Shown: in pieces, positions 57,901-64,000 of the stretch
Position numbering within the stretch: position 1 is the stretch's first letter
Layout of the letters: every line of letters starts with the position of its first letter
NCBI GenBank assembly: GCA_003116975.1
Contig: BGKB01000019.1
Span: 124,001 to 188,000, forward strand
Source of the DNA: Aurantiochytrium sp. KH105
Taxonomy: Eukaryota; Sar; Bigyra; Thraustochytrida; Thraustochytriidae
Direction: 5' to 3'
Length of the DNA stretch: 64,000 nt
Notes under the pieces: generated by a model
The model's database searches: none
Seen by the model: only the letters and a program-made list of their open reading frames with translations
Told to the model about the DNA's origin: nothing
Made by a program: the position numbers and the translations under genes

Positions 57901-57960
57901 CCTCGTGCCAGCGACCTCCCAGCCGCCGCCATCGTCGTCGTCGTCGTGGCTGCTGTTCAT
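54901..57960 (-). CDS. SECISBP2: SECIS-binding protein 2-like (L7Ae RNA-binding domain)
   Basis: Predicted 1019 residues. The first ~600 are largely disordered: an Asp run, a Lys/Arg/Gln-rich region, then an acidic Asp/Glu/Ser-rich stretch (about 345-510). The conserved core (about 605-740) has KDQVKSQMRRRLVFGLREV, CVCIVVAYNIE, IPVVFALTKTRLGKALNK and VSAVGIYS, matching the L7Ae-type SBP2 domain with its preceding SID-like segment. SBP2 binds SECIS elements in selenoprotein mRNAs and recruits EFSec for UGA recoding. A Cys cluster (CDDC...CMAC...CQSC, about 755-785) suggests a zinc-binding module not typical of animal SBP2. The C-terminus has a Gln run and then seven consecutive Met. The ATG at 57960 is used; upstream is only GTG. 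Confidence 0.82.
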   Translation of the reverse strand: MNSSHDDDDDGGGWEVAGTRRQAQRPKGAGPRAPAVPGHKAQGRGRGRAAHKPRGKDDGKQRTRSQTQQREQTQRRNLARGGLGGSLKPAQRREDRERAAASASAQTRAYSGTARLLQHPHSRIDSIQNKLVPMASPSITAVPSVWGPNPSLPPQSVDGSIPEIQYPKDTTKEPPRPRDPSQAAHQVKGSDKVAQKPQKSRPKPTPSAEIGLGGYLTSALVKKKQKRQTAGRPTEHETTGQRKAPAKTTSTGSKMLRANPNALDSTVRSMVRSGKSRAPGTKKRKKLSTLKKQLLRDRALRWKLLCPGISPIPLQVHPAMYDYVRVHLASHAALPSSSLTADATVAMSDDDGSEVSSDPEAWVFMDARDAADSDDEVNTGDVEDSETISENSEGDLGAEGDFVTTEVDQSHLSHEEEDLDSSKSDAIHSNDQTLQPDFHETDADADVSADVDADNILDADADDDAEAFVDEERVGNTLDTSKSKGLDGNDFGNKDDQGKREEAVGGNDGTLAAKFVAEFATADSWDAKRVSPMFFGCPLVPLSLVQSSKDSNLCTEQVVPAALPETSRRDRRNGLQTKLRPQALARSYVDQALSPALDEVVTRMLSRLMALQERLRLKDQVKSQMRRRLVFGLREVMRGIRSRRCVCIVVAYNIEQGRGEELKGIDHTVREMIDRCTPTEDEIEMGKDGIPVVFALTKTRLGKALNKRTQVSAVGIYSADGAFDDYKSMLRMRETLRSFWTSTVDAEREAGHIPLCDDCKNSLSPGRFECMACRRVRCQSCAASARARRTVCQANVPLHGVTKRVRKPAPSKNSKPKSLTSQTIEGSTTTGFVLGADANGQSRKMKKKRKEASHLTDEEPSVPEPCDIVQISRMVPASLAEDAQRRSAEAKKALAAGGTNRGGGRRTAGAAPSKPRSDTSTPSPNDVTTAAITLEPTAPGTSEPVKWNVDAPEFIPTTSMDTFDASDAGAMRNQEELQQLNPRQQQQQQQQQQQQQLMMMMMMMGGQIHPGGNPSQGYW

Positions 57961-58549
57961 CTTCTCGCCAGACTCGGCTCCGCTTCGGCGCCGATCGCCC
58001 TGTGAACCCAAGCTCTGATGGCAGGGCACGACCGCGCAGGCCGAGCCTCTCCGTTCTGAGCCTGGCCTGGCCTGGCCTGGCCTGGCCTAGCCGCCTGCCT
58101 CGAGCCGAATTCGGGATTGATTTCTATATCTACTACCCTGACCAGTGCATTCATTCACGCAATGCGCGGCGAAATGGCACGAGATGGTGGGAAAATTGTC
58201 CGAATCCGAGCGACCGCAGAATCCAAAAAGACTGCCCGTCATTCGTCACGCGTCATAGGCCTACAAGCACACAGAGACAGAGCAGATGGACAACTCGAAA
58301 AGCTGACCGTAGACAACGAGAATAAGAACCCAACGCTTCTTCTTTTGCGACGACAAGAGAAGACAAGCACAATCACATTCACAATAAGCAGCCAGGGCGT
58401 TCGACTGCTTTTGCAGACGGACTCTCGACCTTTTTCGCAGACGGGCTCGCCATGGGCCAGACATCGGTTATACAACAATCCATTTCATCAACATGTTCAT
58501 CATCATCATTTTTAGTATCAAGCTGATGCGATAGGACAACACAAAGAAA
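57961..58549. other. Spacer between SECISBP2-like and acidic-protein genes
   Basis: A 589-base region with CCTGG pentamers (about 58058-58088) near the SECISBP2-like start and the 11-mer CATAGGCCTAC at 58254-58264. No gene. Confidence 0.55.
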
Positions 58550-59638
58550 TCAGCCAAAAATGGGCGGCTTGCCACCCGCGTGAAGCCTGCGTGACCGGAA
58601 TCGGGCCATCTGGGCTGCACGAAGATAGCCTTCCATGGCTCGATCCATTTCCAAAGCAGGAACCATCCCCGCCGGACGTTCTGCTGGCTGCTCGCCAGGC
58701 AATGGAGTGAATAGACGAGCGTCCGCGCCTCGCGATCTCCGCGACGCAAGAGGTGTCCTCCGAACTGATAAAGGAGTGCGCATGGAGCTCGAGCGTCCAG
58801 ACATGCCCAAAGACGACGAGCTTGTGCGTGTGAACTTGGACTCGATGCTACATGCTTCTCCGTCAACGCTCGCGAGATCGTTTGATTTGAAATAATTAGA
58901 GGAACGAGCACGATGGCGAGCGATTTCGGCTTCGACATCTGCGCGAAAGGTCTCGAGCGAGAACTCGAGGTCCTCGGAGCGATGTTGAAGCTGTGTCAGC
59001 ATGGTCTCTTCGGCGCTGCGTGCCGCAACTTTATCCATGAGACGGGACCATGCAGCATCGTAGGCAGTCCTGGGCAGGTGAATTCCTTCAGGCAGCAATG
59101 CGACGATGCCGACGTGAGGCGGCGACTCATCATTCGCATCATCTTCGTCGGGGCGTTTATGTCTCGTGTATTCGCCCTGAAACTCTGCGTCTACATTGTG
59201 TTTGAAATCTTCGTTCTCCTCATCATCGTGCAATTCTTCTTCTTCTTCTTCTTCTTCTTCTTCTCCTCCCTCCGCCTCACTCTGGGACCACAAATATTCT
59301 TGGTCATCCGATTCTTCAGCTAAATGCTGTTCGTTCTCGCTGTTATTGCTTCTTTTACGTTGTGTTGTTTCCTCTTCGTGCAGGAGCTGATCCTGTGCGT
59401 GCATCTTCTCCTCATTCTCGGTGCTCACGCTGCCCTTGAAAGAATGCCCATCGGCACGCTCATAAGACGACTCTTCTTCGTGGGAGTCGTTCATGAAAGC
59501 CTTCGTCTTCTTCTTCTTCTCTCTCGTCTTTGCGTTCTCGCTCCGCGGGTCGTGCTGTCGCCCGTCCGCGGCCTCGGCCTCGAACAACTCGACCTCGGCG
59601 CCAGCTTGCTCGACCGTTTTCCCTGTCGTCTCCTCCAT
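58550..59638 (-). CDS. Acidic coiled-coil protein of unknown function
   Basis: Predicted 362 residues from the first ATG; the frame is open upstream to a TTG at 59896. The N-terminal half is Glu/Asp/Lys-rich with a ten-residue Glu run encoded by GAA/GAG repeats (about 126-137). Residues about 185-265 look structured: EGIHLPRTAYDAAWSRLMDK, then a helix TMLTQLQHRSEDLEFSLETF likely to form a coiled coil. The C-terminal part is Ser/Arg-rich with RTPLSVRRTPLASRR, resembling CDK-site-bearing nuclear or cytoskeletal tails. I recognise no family. The gene is supported by its long frame and varied composition in the second half. Confidence 0.6.
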   Translation of the reverse strand: MEETTGKTVEQAGAEVELFEAEAADGRQHDPRSENAKTREKKKKTKAFMNDSHEEESSYERADGHSFKGSVSTENEEKMHAQDQLLHEEETTQRKRSNNSENEQHLAEESDDQEYLWSQSEAEGGEEEEEEEEEELHDDEENEDFKHNVDAEFQGEYTRHKRPDEDDANDESPPHVGIVALLPEGIHLPRTAYDAAWSRLMDKVAARSAEETMLTQLQHRSEDLEFSLETFRADVEAEIARHRARSSNYFKSNDLASVDGEACSIESKFTRTSSSSLGMSGRSSSMRTPLSVRRTPLASRRSRGADARLFTPLPGEQPAERPAGMVPALEMDRAMEGYLRAAQMARFRSRRLHAGGKPPIFG

Positions 59639-60158
59639 TGAGCAGCGGCGCCCGTGTGCTCGCGTCGGCCGCAAGTCCGGACCGTATGTACGAATGCGCG
59701 AAAGGAGCTCGGCCAGGAATGCCCAGGCGCACGGGCGGCGATCTGTCGCTGTCTTGCGCTCCAGAGCGAGCAGCTCCGTCGGTTTTGGGCTTGCCTCGAC
59801 GCTGCTCGGTCGATCTGCCCTCCTGTCTAAGCCCACTGGGACGACCCTCGTTCGTTCAGGCTGGAGAACGAAACGGAACGAGATTCCTGTCGCCAACGGC
59901 TATATCTGCTGGGTGGTGCACGTGCTTGTTTTTGGCTCTGGCGCGCACGGTCATTGCGAGCAAATGCTGCCGCGCGTCATCTTTTTCAGCGACGCGGCAG
60001 GATAGACGGCCCCGCTGGCCCTGCTGAGAGAGAGAGAGAGAAAACGAAAGAGGTCTGGCAGCTCGAGGCCGCGAGGTTCGAGGCCGCGGAAGCAGGGCCG
60101 TGACATCGATCCGGACTGCGCCAGACGGTCGGCCACAAGCGCGGCAATCGACGCGAGA
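59639..60158. other. Divergent promoter region, acidic protein/ankyrin protein
   Basis: A 520-base region. It contains an (AG)n run (about 60026-60042) and otherwise mixed-composition sequence. Part of it may belong to the N-terminus of the acidic protein if a non-annotated upstream exon exists. No other gene. Confidence 0.5.
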
Positions 60159-61412
60159 ATGGCAGAAGTGCGACCAGCCTCGAGGACGATCCCCGCGCCT
60201 GCGGCTGAGGATAATAAGCACATCTCATCTTCGGGAAAAAGTGAGCCAAAGTCATTAGGATGTTTTGGTTGCTTGCCGTGGCGCAAAAGCGAAAGCATTG
60301 CACCAGGTCTTGATCCTCGAGACGTGCGGCCGACAAGCGGTAAGACCATTCCATCAAAGCAAAGATCATCCCCAACTGAAGTGACACAACAAAACACTCA
60401 AACAACAGAAAGGGTACGAGCCGAGGACCTTGCTGGTGCTTCCATCCGTGGTACCAATCAAAGAAAGATCATGTCCATGAGCAAGTCCGGAAAGCTTGAT
60501 CTGCTGCGTGAACACCTTGATTCCCATCCCGAAGATCTCAACACACGCGGCATGTGGGGTAACACAGCCCTTATTTATGCATGCGCCAATCGACGAGAAA
60601 GTGTTGCATTGGAGCTTTTGCAACGCGGTGCGAACGTGACGCATTTCAACGAGGATGGCTGCACAGCGTTGCATCATGCGTGCATGGAGGGTCTTGAGGA
60701 CTTTGTTCGCGCGCTTGCGCGAGACCTGCACGAGCGACCACCCGAGAACATGGCAAACCTTTTCAAGCCCAGTTTGATATACAACATTAAGGCGGACCGT
60801 AAGCAGCATATGCGACCACTGGCGGCTGCCTCCGTGAACGAGCACGTCGGTATTGTTGACTTGCTACTTTCAGAGCCAGCGTTTTCTGGTGCGGCAGACG
60901 TGGCTGCCTTGGAAGCCGCCTTTCGCCAGGCAATAATGTCGACTGCGCCTCGCAGCGCCTCGCTCTTGCTTTCCAAGTGTAGAGCTGAGTTGATTCCCAT
61001 GGTCAAGAGCGATGTTTCACTGCTAACGCAGGCGTGCAGAAAAGGCGCTCTCAGTATGATCAAGCTTTTGCTCGATGCGGGAAGCGAAGTGAACGCTTGC
61101 CTTTGTGACAGAAGTTCCGAGATCAGAGCAGCCTTGGGCTGCGAGGGGCCGTTGGCCGTGGCGTGCGAAACGGGCGAGAGCGACCTCGTCCTCGATCTTT
61201 TGGCCGCAGGAGCAGATCCGAACTATACTTGTGGAACATGTAGCCTGCCTCTGACGCACGCGTGCCGTGCCGGCGAAGTGGACTGCGTTTCCAGGCTTAT
61301 CGAGGCAGGGGCTCACGCGAATATCCCTGACCCATCAACAGGTTTGTCGCCAATGCAGTTTGCGCAAAACGCTGCAATGACTGAAATGGAAGAAATTATG
61401 CATGGAATTTGA
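60159..61412 (+). CDS. Ankyrin-repeat protein
   Basis: Predicted 417 residues. A basic/Ser-rich N-terminus contains a Cys pair (LGCFGCLPW) that could be lipidated. Ankyrin repeats span about 105-417: GNTALIYACANRRESVALEL, DGCTALHHACMEGLEDFV, RPLAAASVNEHVGIVDLLLS, LLTQACRKGALSMIKLLLDA, GPLAVACETGESDLVLDLLA and LPLTHACRAGEVDCVSRLIE, each followed by the GA-x-x-N hairpin in most repeats. A longer spacer of about 40 residues separates the second and third repeats. The protein probably acts as a binding scaffold; no enzymatic domain is present. Start ATG in GAGAATGGC. Confidence 0.82.
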   Translation: MAEVRPASRTIPAPAAEDNKHISSSGKSEPKSLGCFGCLPWRKSESIAPGLDPRDVRPTSGKTIPSKQRSSPTEVTQQNTQTTERVRAEDLAGASIRGTNQRKIMSMSKSGKLDLLREHLDSHPEDLNTRGMWGNTALIYACANRRESVALELLQRGANVTHFNEDGCTALHHACMEGLEDFVRALARDLHERPPENMANLFKPSLIYNIKADRKQHMRPLAAASVNEHVGIVDLLLSEPAFSGAADVAALEAAFRQAIMSTAPRSASLLLSKCRAELIPMVKSDVSLLTQACRKGALSMIKLLLDAGSEVNACLCDRSSEIRAALGCEGPLAVACETGESDLVLDLLAAGADPNYTCGTCSLPLTHACRAGEVDCVSRLIEAGAHANIPDPSTGLSPMQFAQNAAMTEMEEIMHGI

Positions 61413-61830
61413 AAGCATTCTGTTCTGGGCTAGCCAGCAAAAGCGAACGATGGTCTCTCGATACGTACCGAGAGCGCGCAACAAAGAGGTTGAATACTAA
61501 ACTACACGTGGAATGTGGTTGTGTGTGCAATTTTTTGTCATGTGAAACGCAGCCTATACACGATACACCTAGAAATAAATCAGGGCATTTGCGCGCTCAT
61601 CCTCTTCACCTGCCAACTCGCTCTCGCTCGACATTCATACAATGAAGAATGGGTGGATGGGCTCCCTTTGCCCCCCCCCCCACCCTCTTCACCATACCAA
61701 CAAAACCTTACCTTACCCTTCTTTTGCCCTTTTGCCCTGCCCTCCCGCCCTACGGAAAAAAAGGAAAAGAAATAATCATAACGAAATGTGTCACATGCCC
61801 TTGAACTCTTACAGCAAACTCTCTGCCGAC
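61413..61830. other. Convergent 3' spacer, ankyrin/PP2C
   Basis: A 418-base region with a C run (about 61671-61682) and pyrimidine-rich CCTTA/CCCTT sequence to about 61750. No gene. Confidence 0.6.
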
Positions 61831-63033
61831 CTATGAATTCTTCTTGTCATTGGGGGGAGCAGGCTTTGAGGATTTCCGAGCGCCGTCCAACAGCGCCGGG
61901 GCTCTCTCGCTCGAAGCAGCTTCCTCCGGAGAGGGGTCTGATGGTGGTGATGATGCACTCGCAGCGGTAAAGGAAGAAGAGGACGACGAACGGCTCGCAC
62001 TTTTTCTTTGCTCGTCCCCACGTGACCTCTCTGCAGCAGCTCGCACATCAATTACAAGCACAGTGACATTGTCCATGGAGCCCTGCTTAAAGGCCTCCTG
62101 TGTGAGAATCTCTGCGCCATCCTGCGCATCCTTGCAATTAAGGATGAGACGAGCGACCGAATCGTTGTCGATCACGTCCCAGAGACCGTCAGTGGCCAAG
62201 ACAATGTACATATCGTCCGGGCCGCAAACCCACTCTTTAAATTCCGGGTCAGGAATGACATACTCCTTGAGAAGTCTGTCTCCAATCGCTCGGGACACCG
62301 CGAGAATTCCCTCAACGCGCCAGACCCCCCAGTGGACAACAGAGCCCCCTAGTTTTGCAATGCGATCCCGCTCGTCATTGCGATCTGGCTTGTGATCCTT
62401 TGATAGAGGCAGCACCCTTCCTGAGCCCTGGACGAGCACAGCGCGAGAGTCTCCCGTATTTGCGACGACGACGCTGTCTCCATTGGCGAGCGCCGCAATC
62501 GCAGTGGTTCCATCATCCATCTTCTTTACGTGCGCGTACTCGAGGAACTTATTATCGATTGCCTTGAACGCGTGAGTCAACGCCTGCTGCGGTTTTACGG
62601 AAATATCCACGGGCGCCTCTGTCAGCATGGCGCCAAGGTACTTGGCACAGAACTCGGCGGCAGCGTCTCCGCCATGACCGTCGAAAACGCCATAGAGCGT
62701 CAGATTGGGATTCCCGTTCAGCCGTGGCACTACCATGTGTCTGTCTTCCATGTATGGTCGCCTTCCCTTGAGCTCGACTACGCCGTATCCATGCACCGCG
62801 CCCTCTACACGTCGGGGCATGAAGAGCCCAGGCGACAAGACGTTACCGCGGTGGAGAATAATGTGCTGCAAGAAAGAGATCCATCGAAGAATCAATCGGA
62901 GCACAAGAATCACCACCGGTATCAAGACGATGATGGCGAGTGGGTGCCGCTCGTTCAGGAGCGCTGTAATAGGGCTAAACATCCATCCTGTCGGTGGGCT
63001 TGACGCTTCTCGCGCTCCGCCAGAGGATGTCAT
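61831..63033 (-). CDS. Membrane-anchored PP2C-type protein phosphatase
   Basis: Predicted 400 residues. A hydrophobic segment at 31-49 suggests an N-terminal membrane anchor. The catalytic domain (about 75-340) has the canonical PP2C motifs: GRRPYMEDRHMV, LYGVFDGHGGDAAAEF, DDGTTAIAAL, NTGDSRAVL, LAVSRAIGD, LATDGLWDVI and DNVTVLVI, so all metal-binding acidic residues are present. It should be an active Mg/Mn-dependent Ser/Thr phosphatase. The C-terminal ~60 residues are Ser/Ala/Pro-rich and end in a Lys-rich PPNDKKNS. The ATG at 63033 is used, because upstream there is only GTG. It resembles plant-type membrane PP2Cs in plan and lacks the large insertion of the other PP2C in this window. Confidence 0.9.
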   Translation of the reverse strand: MTSSGGAREASSPPTGWMFSPITALLNERHPLAIIVLIPVVILVLRLILRWISFLQHIILHRGNVLSPGLFMPRRVEGAVHGYGVVELKGRRPYMEDRHMVVPRLNGNPNLTLYGVFDGHGGDAAAEFCAKYLGAMLTEAPVDISVKPQQALTHAFKAIDNKFLEYAHVKKMDDGTTAIAALANGDSVVVANTGDSRAVLVQGSGRVLPLSKDHKPDRNDERDRIAKLGGSVVHWGVWRVEGILAVSRAIGDRLLKEYVIPDPEFKEWVCGPDDMYIVLATDGLWDVIDNDSVARLILNCKDAQDGAEILTQEAFKQGSMDNVTVLVIDVRAAAERSRGDEQRKSASRSSSSSSFTAASASSPPSDPSPEEAASSERAPALLDGARKSSKPAPPNDKKNS

Positions 63034-63088
63034 TGCTGTTCTGCCTTGGAAATTGAATTTTCCGGGCGAGTCGATCAGGTCCTTCCCG

Positions 63089-63381
63089 ATGCCCAGGGAC
63101 ACAAACACGCACTCGCGCACGAAAGAGGAAGCTCACACGTACGTGCACCCCCTGCAGGTTGCCACAAGCTCGCTTGCAGCAATCTGCGAGCAGCTCGCGG
63201 AAATCGCTGCCGCGCGCGCCGTTCTCAAGGAGCAAATGCAATCCGTGAGAGTCAGGAGCGTCACGCCCGCTTTGCGCGTCTTAGGCCAGCTCCCACGCGC
63301 GCTTTTTCGAGCGCCCGGTCGCACAGGGCGTATCCCCGGCCTTTTCGCGCGCCCCGAGCAGCGCGCGCTCCTCCTCCACGC

Positions 63382-63414
<33 letters not shown>

Positions 63415-63723
63415 GCTGCGGCGGGAGCGGCGGCGAGAGCNCTGCTTCTCGCCTTTCTCCCCTTGCTTTCTCCCTTTTCCTGTCGCGCTGGGCCTCTTCG
63501 CGCTCCCAAAGTGGCAGACGATGTCGAGGTGCTGAAGGTTCTGGAGGTGCTCAGACGGATGGGCTGCCTCCGCGCGCCATGGGCGGTGAACATGTATGTG
63601 CCGGATGAAATGCGCGACATGCTCGCTGTGCAAGGCACGGACGTCAAAAGCAGCAAGCCCACGGCGCACGAGCGGAGCGTTCTGGGGTTAAAATTATTTT
63701 GCCGCTGTGGACGATTTGGATGA
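63089..63723 (+). CDS. Doubtful small gene, possibly two exons, contains an N
   Basis: Two segments look protein-like but lie in different frames. The first, from ATG 63089, includes LAAICEQLAEIAAARAVLKE, a probable helix. The second, from about 63512 to the TGA at 63721-63723, includes VEVLKVLEVLRRMGCLRAPW and MYVPDEMRDMLAVQGTDVKS. A phase-1 intron from a GTATCC donor (63330) to a CAAAG acceptor (63511), preceded by a strong pyrimidine tract, would join them into about 150 residues and remove the CAG run. The donor is weak, the N at 63441 blurs the frame, and I recognise no family. Alternatively, one base is wrong in the CAG region. Confidence 0.25.
63384..63420. repeat. CAG/GCAGCAG trinucleotide run
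   Basis: About eleven CAG units, followed after a short G/C-rich stretch by the only ambiguous base in the window (63441). The N probably marks an assembly or sequencing difficulty beside this repeat. Confidence 0.85.
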
Positions 63724-64000
63724 TTGAACTCGGAGATGAATCCGCAGCTTTACGGGCGAGTGAGGCACAATTTTTTATTATTATTATTGGACGCGTTTGT
63801 TGGCGAAGACGTTGGAGCTGGGAATCGAGGACACAACTTGATTTTTAAAGTCGAGCCCAGACGTTTGTTGTAGGCCTATGCACGATGTGTGCGGGCTACT
63901 GGGGAGGACGCACCCACCCGCCAGTCACCTCGAACATAGGCCTACATCGATGATAGCTGAGAAGGGGAATATTATTCGAACAAGTCCATCAAAGAGGTTC
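63724..64000. other. Window end with inverted repeat
   Basis: A/T-rich sequence with a TTA/ATT run (about 63770-63787). A 12-bp inverted repeat, TGTAGGCCTATG at 63869-63880 and CATAGGCCTACA at 63935-63946, could form a hairpin with a 54-base loop. No gene is seen. Confidence 0.6.

Overview
The window is nuclear DNA of a gene-dense, intron-poor protist. It carries about 27 protein genes, most of them single open frames, plus five short spliceosomal introns that I could place by homology (in ARPC4, ATG1/ULK, RPS10 and RPL23). The gene set is clearly eukaryotic: ribosomal proteins, GPI transamidase, Arp2/3, heterotrimeric G-alpha, the proteasome chaperone PSMD5, a SECIS-binding protein and the ciliary protein TMEM231. 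The G/C-ending codon bias, fused ~1560-residue carbamoyl-phosphate synthase, flagellar genes, simple-repeat-rich spacers and intron poverty fit a stramenopile such as a thraustochytrid (Labyrinthulomycetes). That placement is inference. No rRNA, tRNA, transposon or CRISPR array was recognised. One base (63441) is N.

Layout. 0-9 kb: BART-domain protein, Asp/Glu racemase, SDR-type reductase, coiled-coil (possibly Mis14/NSL1-like) protein, ARPC4 (three exons). 9-18 kb: PIG-U, a 2.2 kb spacer, carbamoyl-phosphate synthase. 18-29.5 kb, all minus strand: G-alpha, GGC1-type GTP/GDP carrier, secreted SGNH hydrolase, PSMD5, F-box protein. 30-35 kb: SH3/WH2 actin-binding protein, Nudix hydrolase with a C-terminal membrane segment, GST. 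35-38 kb: a 3.1 kb repeat-rich spacer. 38-45.6 kb: PPM1G-like phosphatase, GNB1L/ASA1 WD40 protein, PhoD-like phosphatase, ATG1/ULK kinase. 45.7-52 kb: a 1401-residue secreted cysteine-repeat protein with a C-terminal J domain, then TMEM231. 52-55 kb: the divergent pair RPS10/RPL23 around an unusual repeat-structured promoter. 55-64 kb: SECISBP2-like protein, an acidic protein, an ankyrin protein, a membrane-anchored PP2C and a doubtful small gene.

Genes are not in operons. They mostly sit as divergent pairs sharing 0.3-1.3 kb promoters, or as convergent pairs with short 3' spacers. Functional themes are flagellum (TMEM231, BART protein), actin (ARPC4, SH3/WH2 protein), signalling (G-alpha, two PP2Cs, ATG1), proteostasis (PSMD5, F-box, J-domain protein) and translation (RPS10, RPL23, SECISBP2). 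The best candidate for something undescribed is the cysteine-repeat/J-domain protein, followed by the inverted 21-bp promoter arrays between RPS10 and RPL23.

Coordinates run from the first in-frame ATG judged plausible to the stop codon. Several frames stay open upstream of that ATG.
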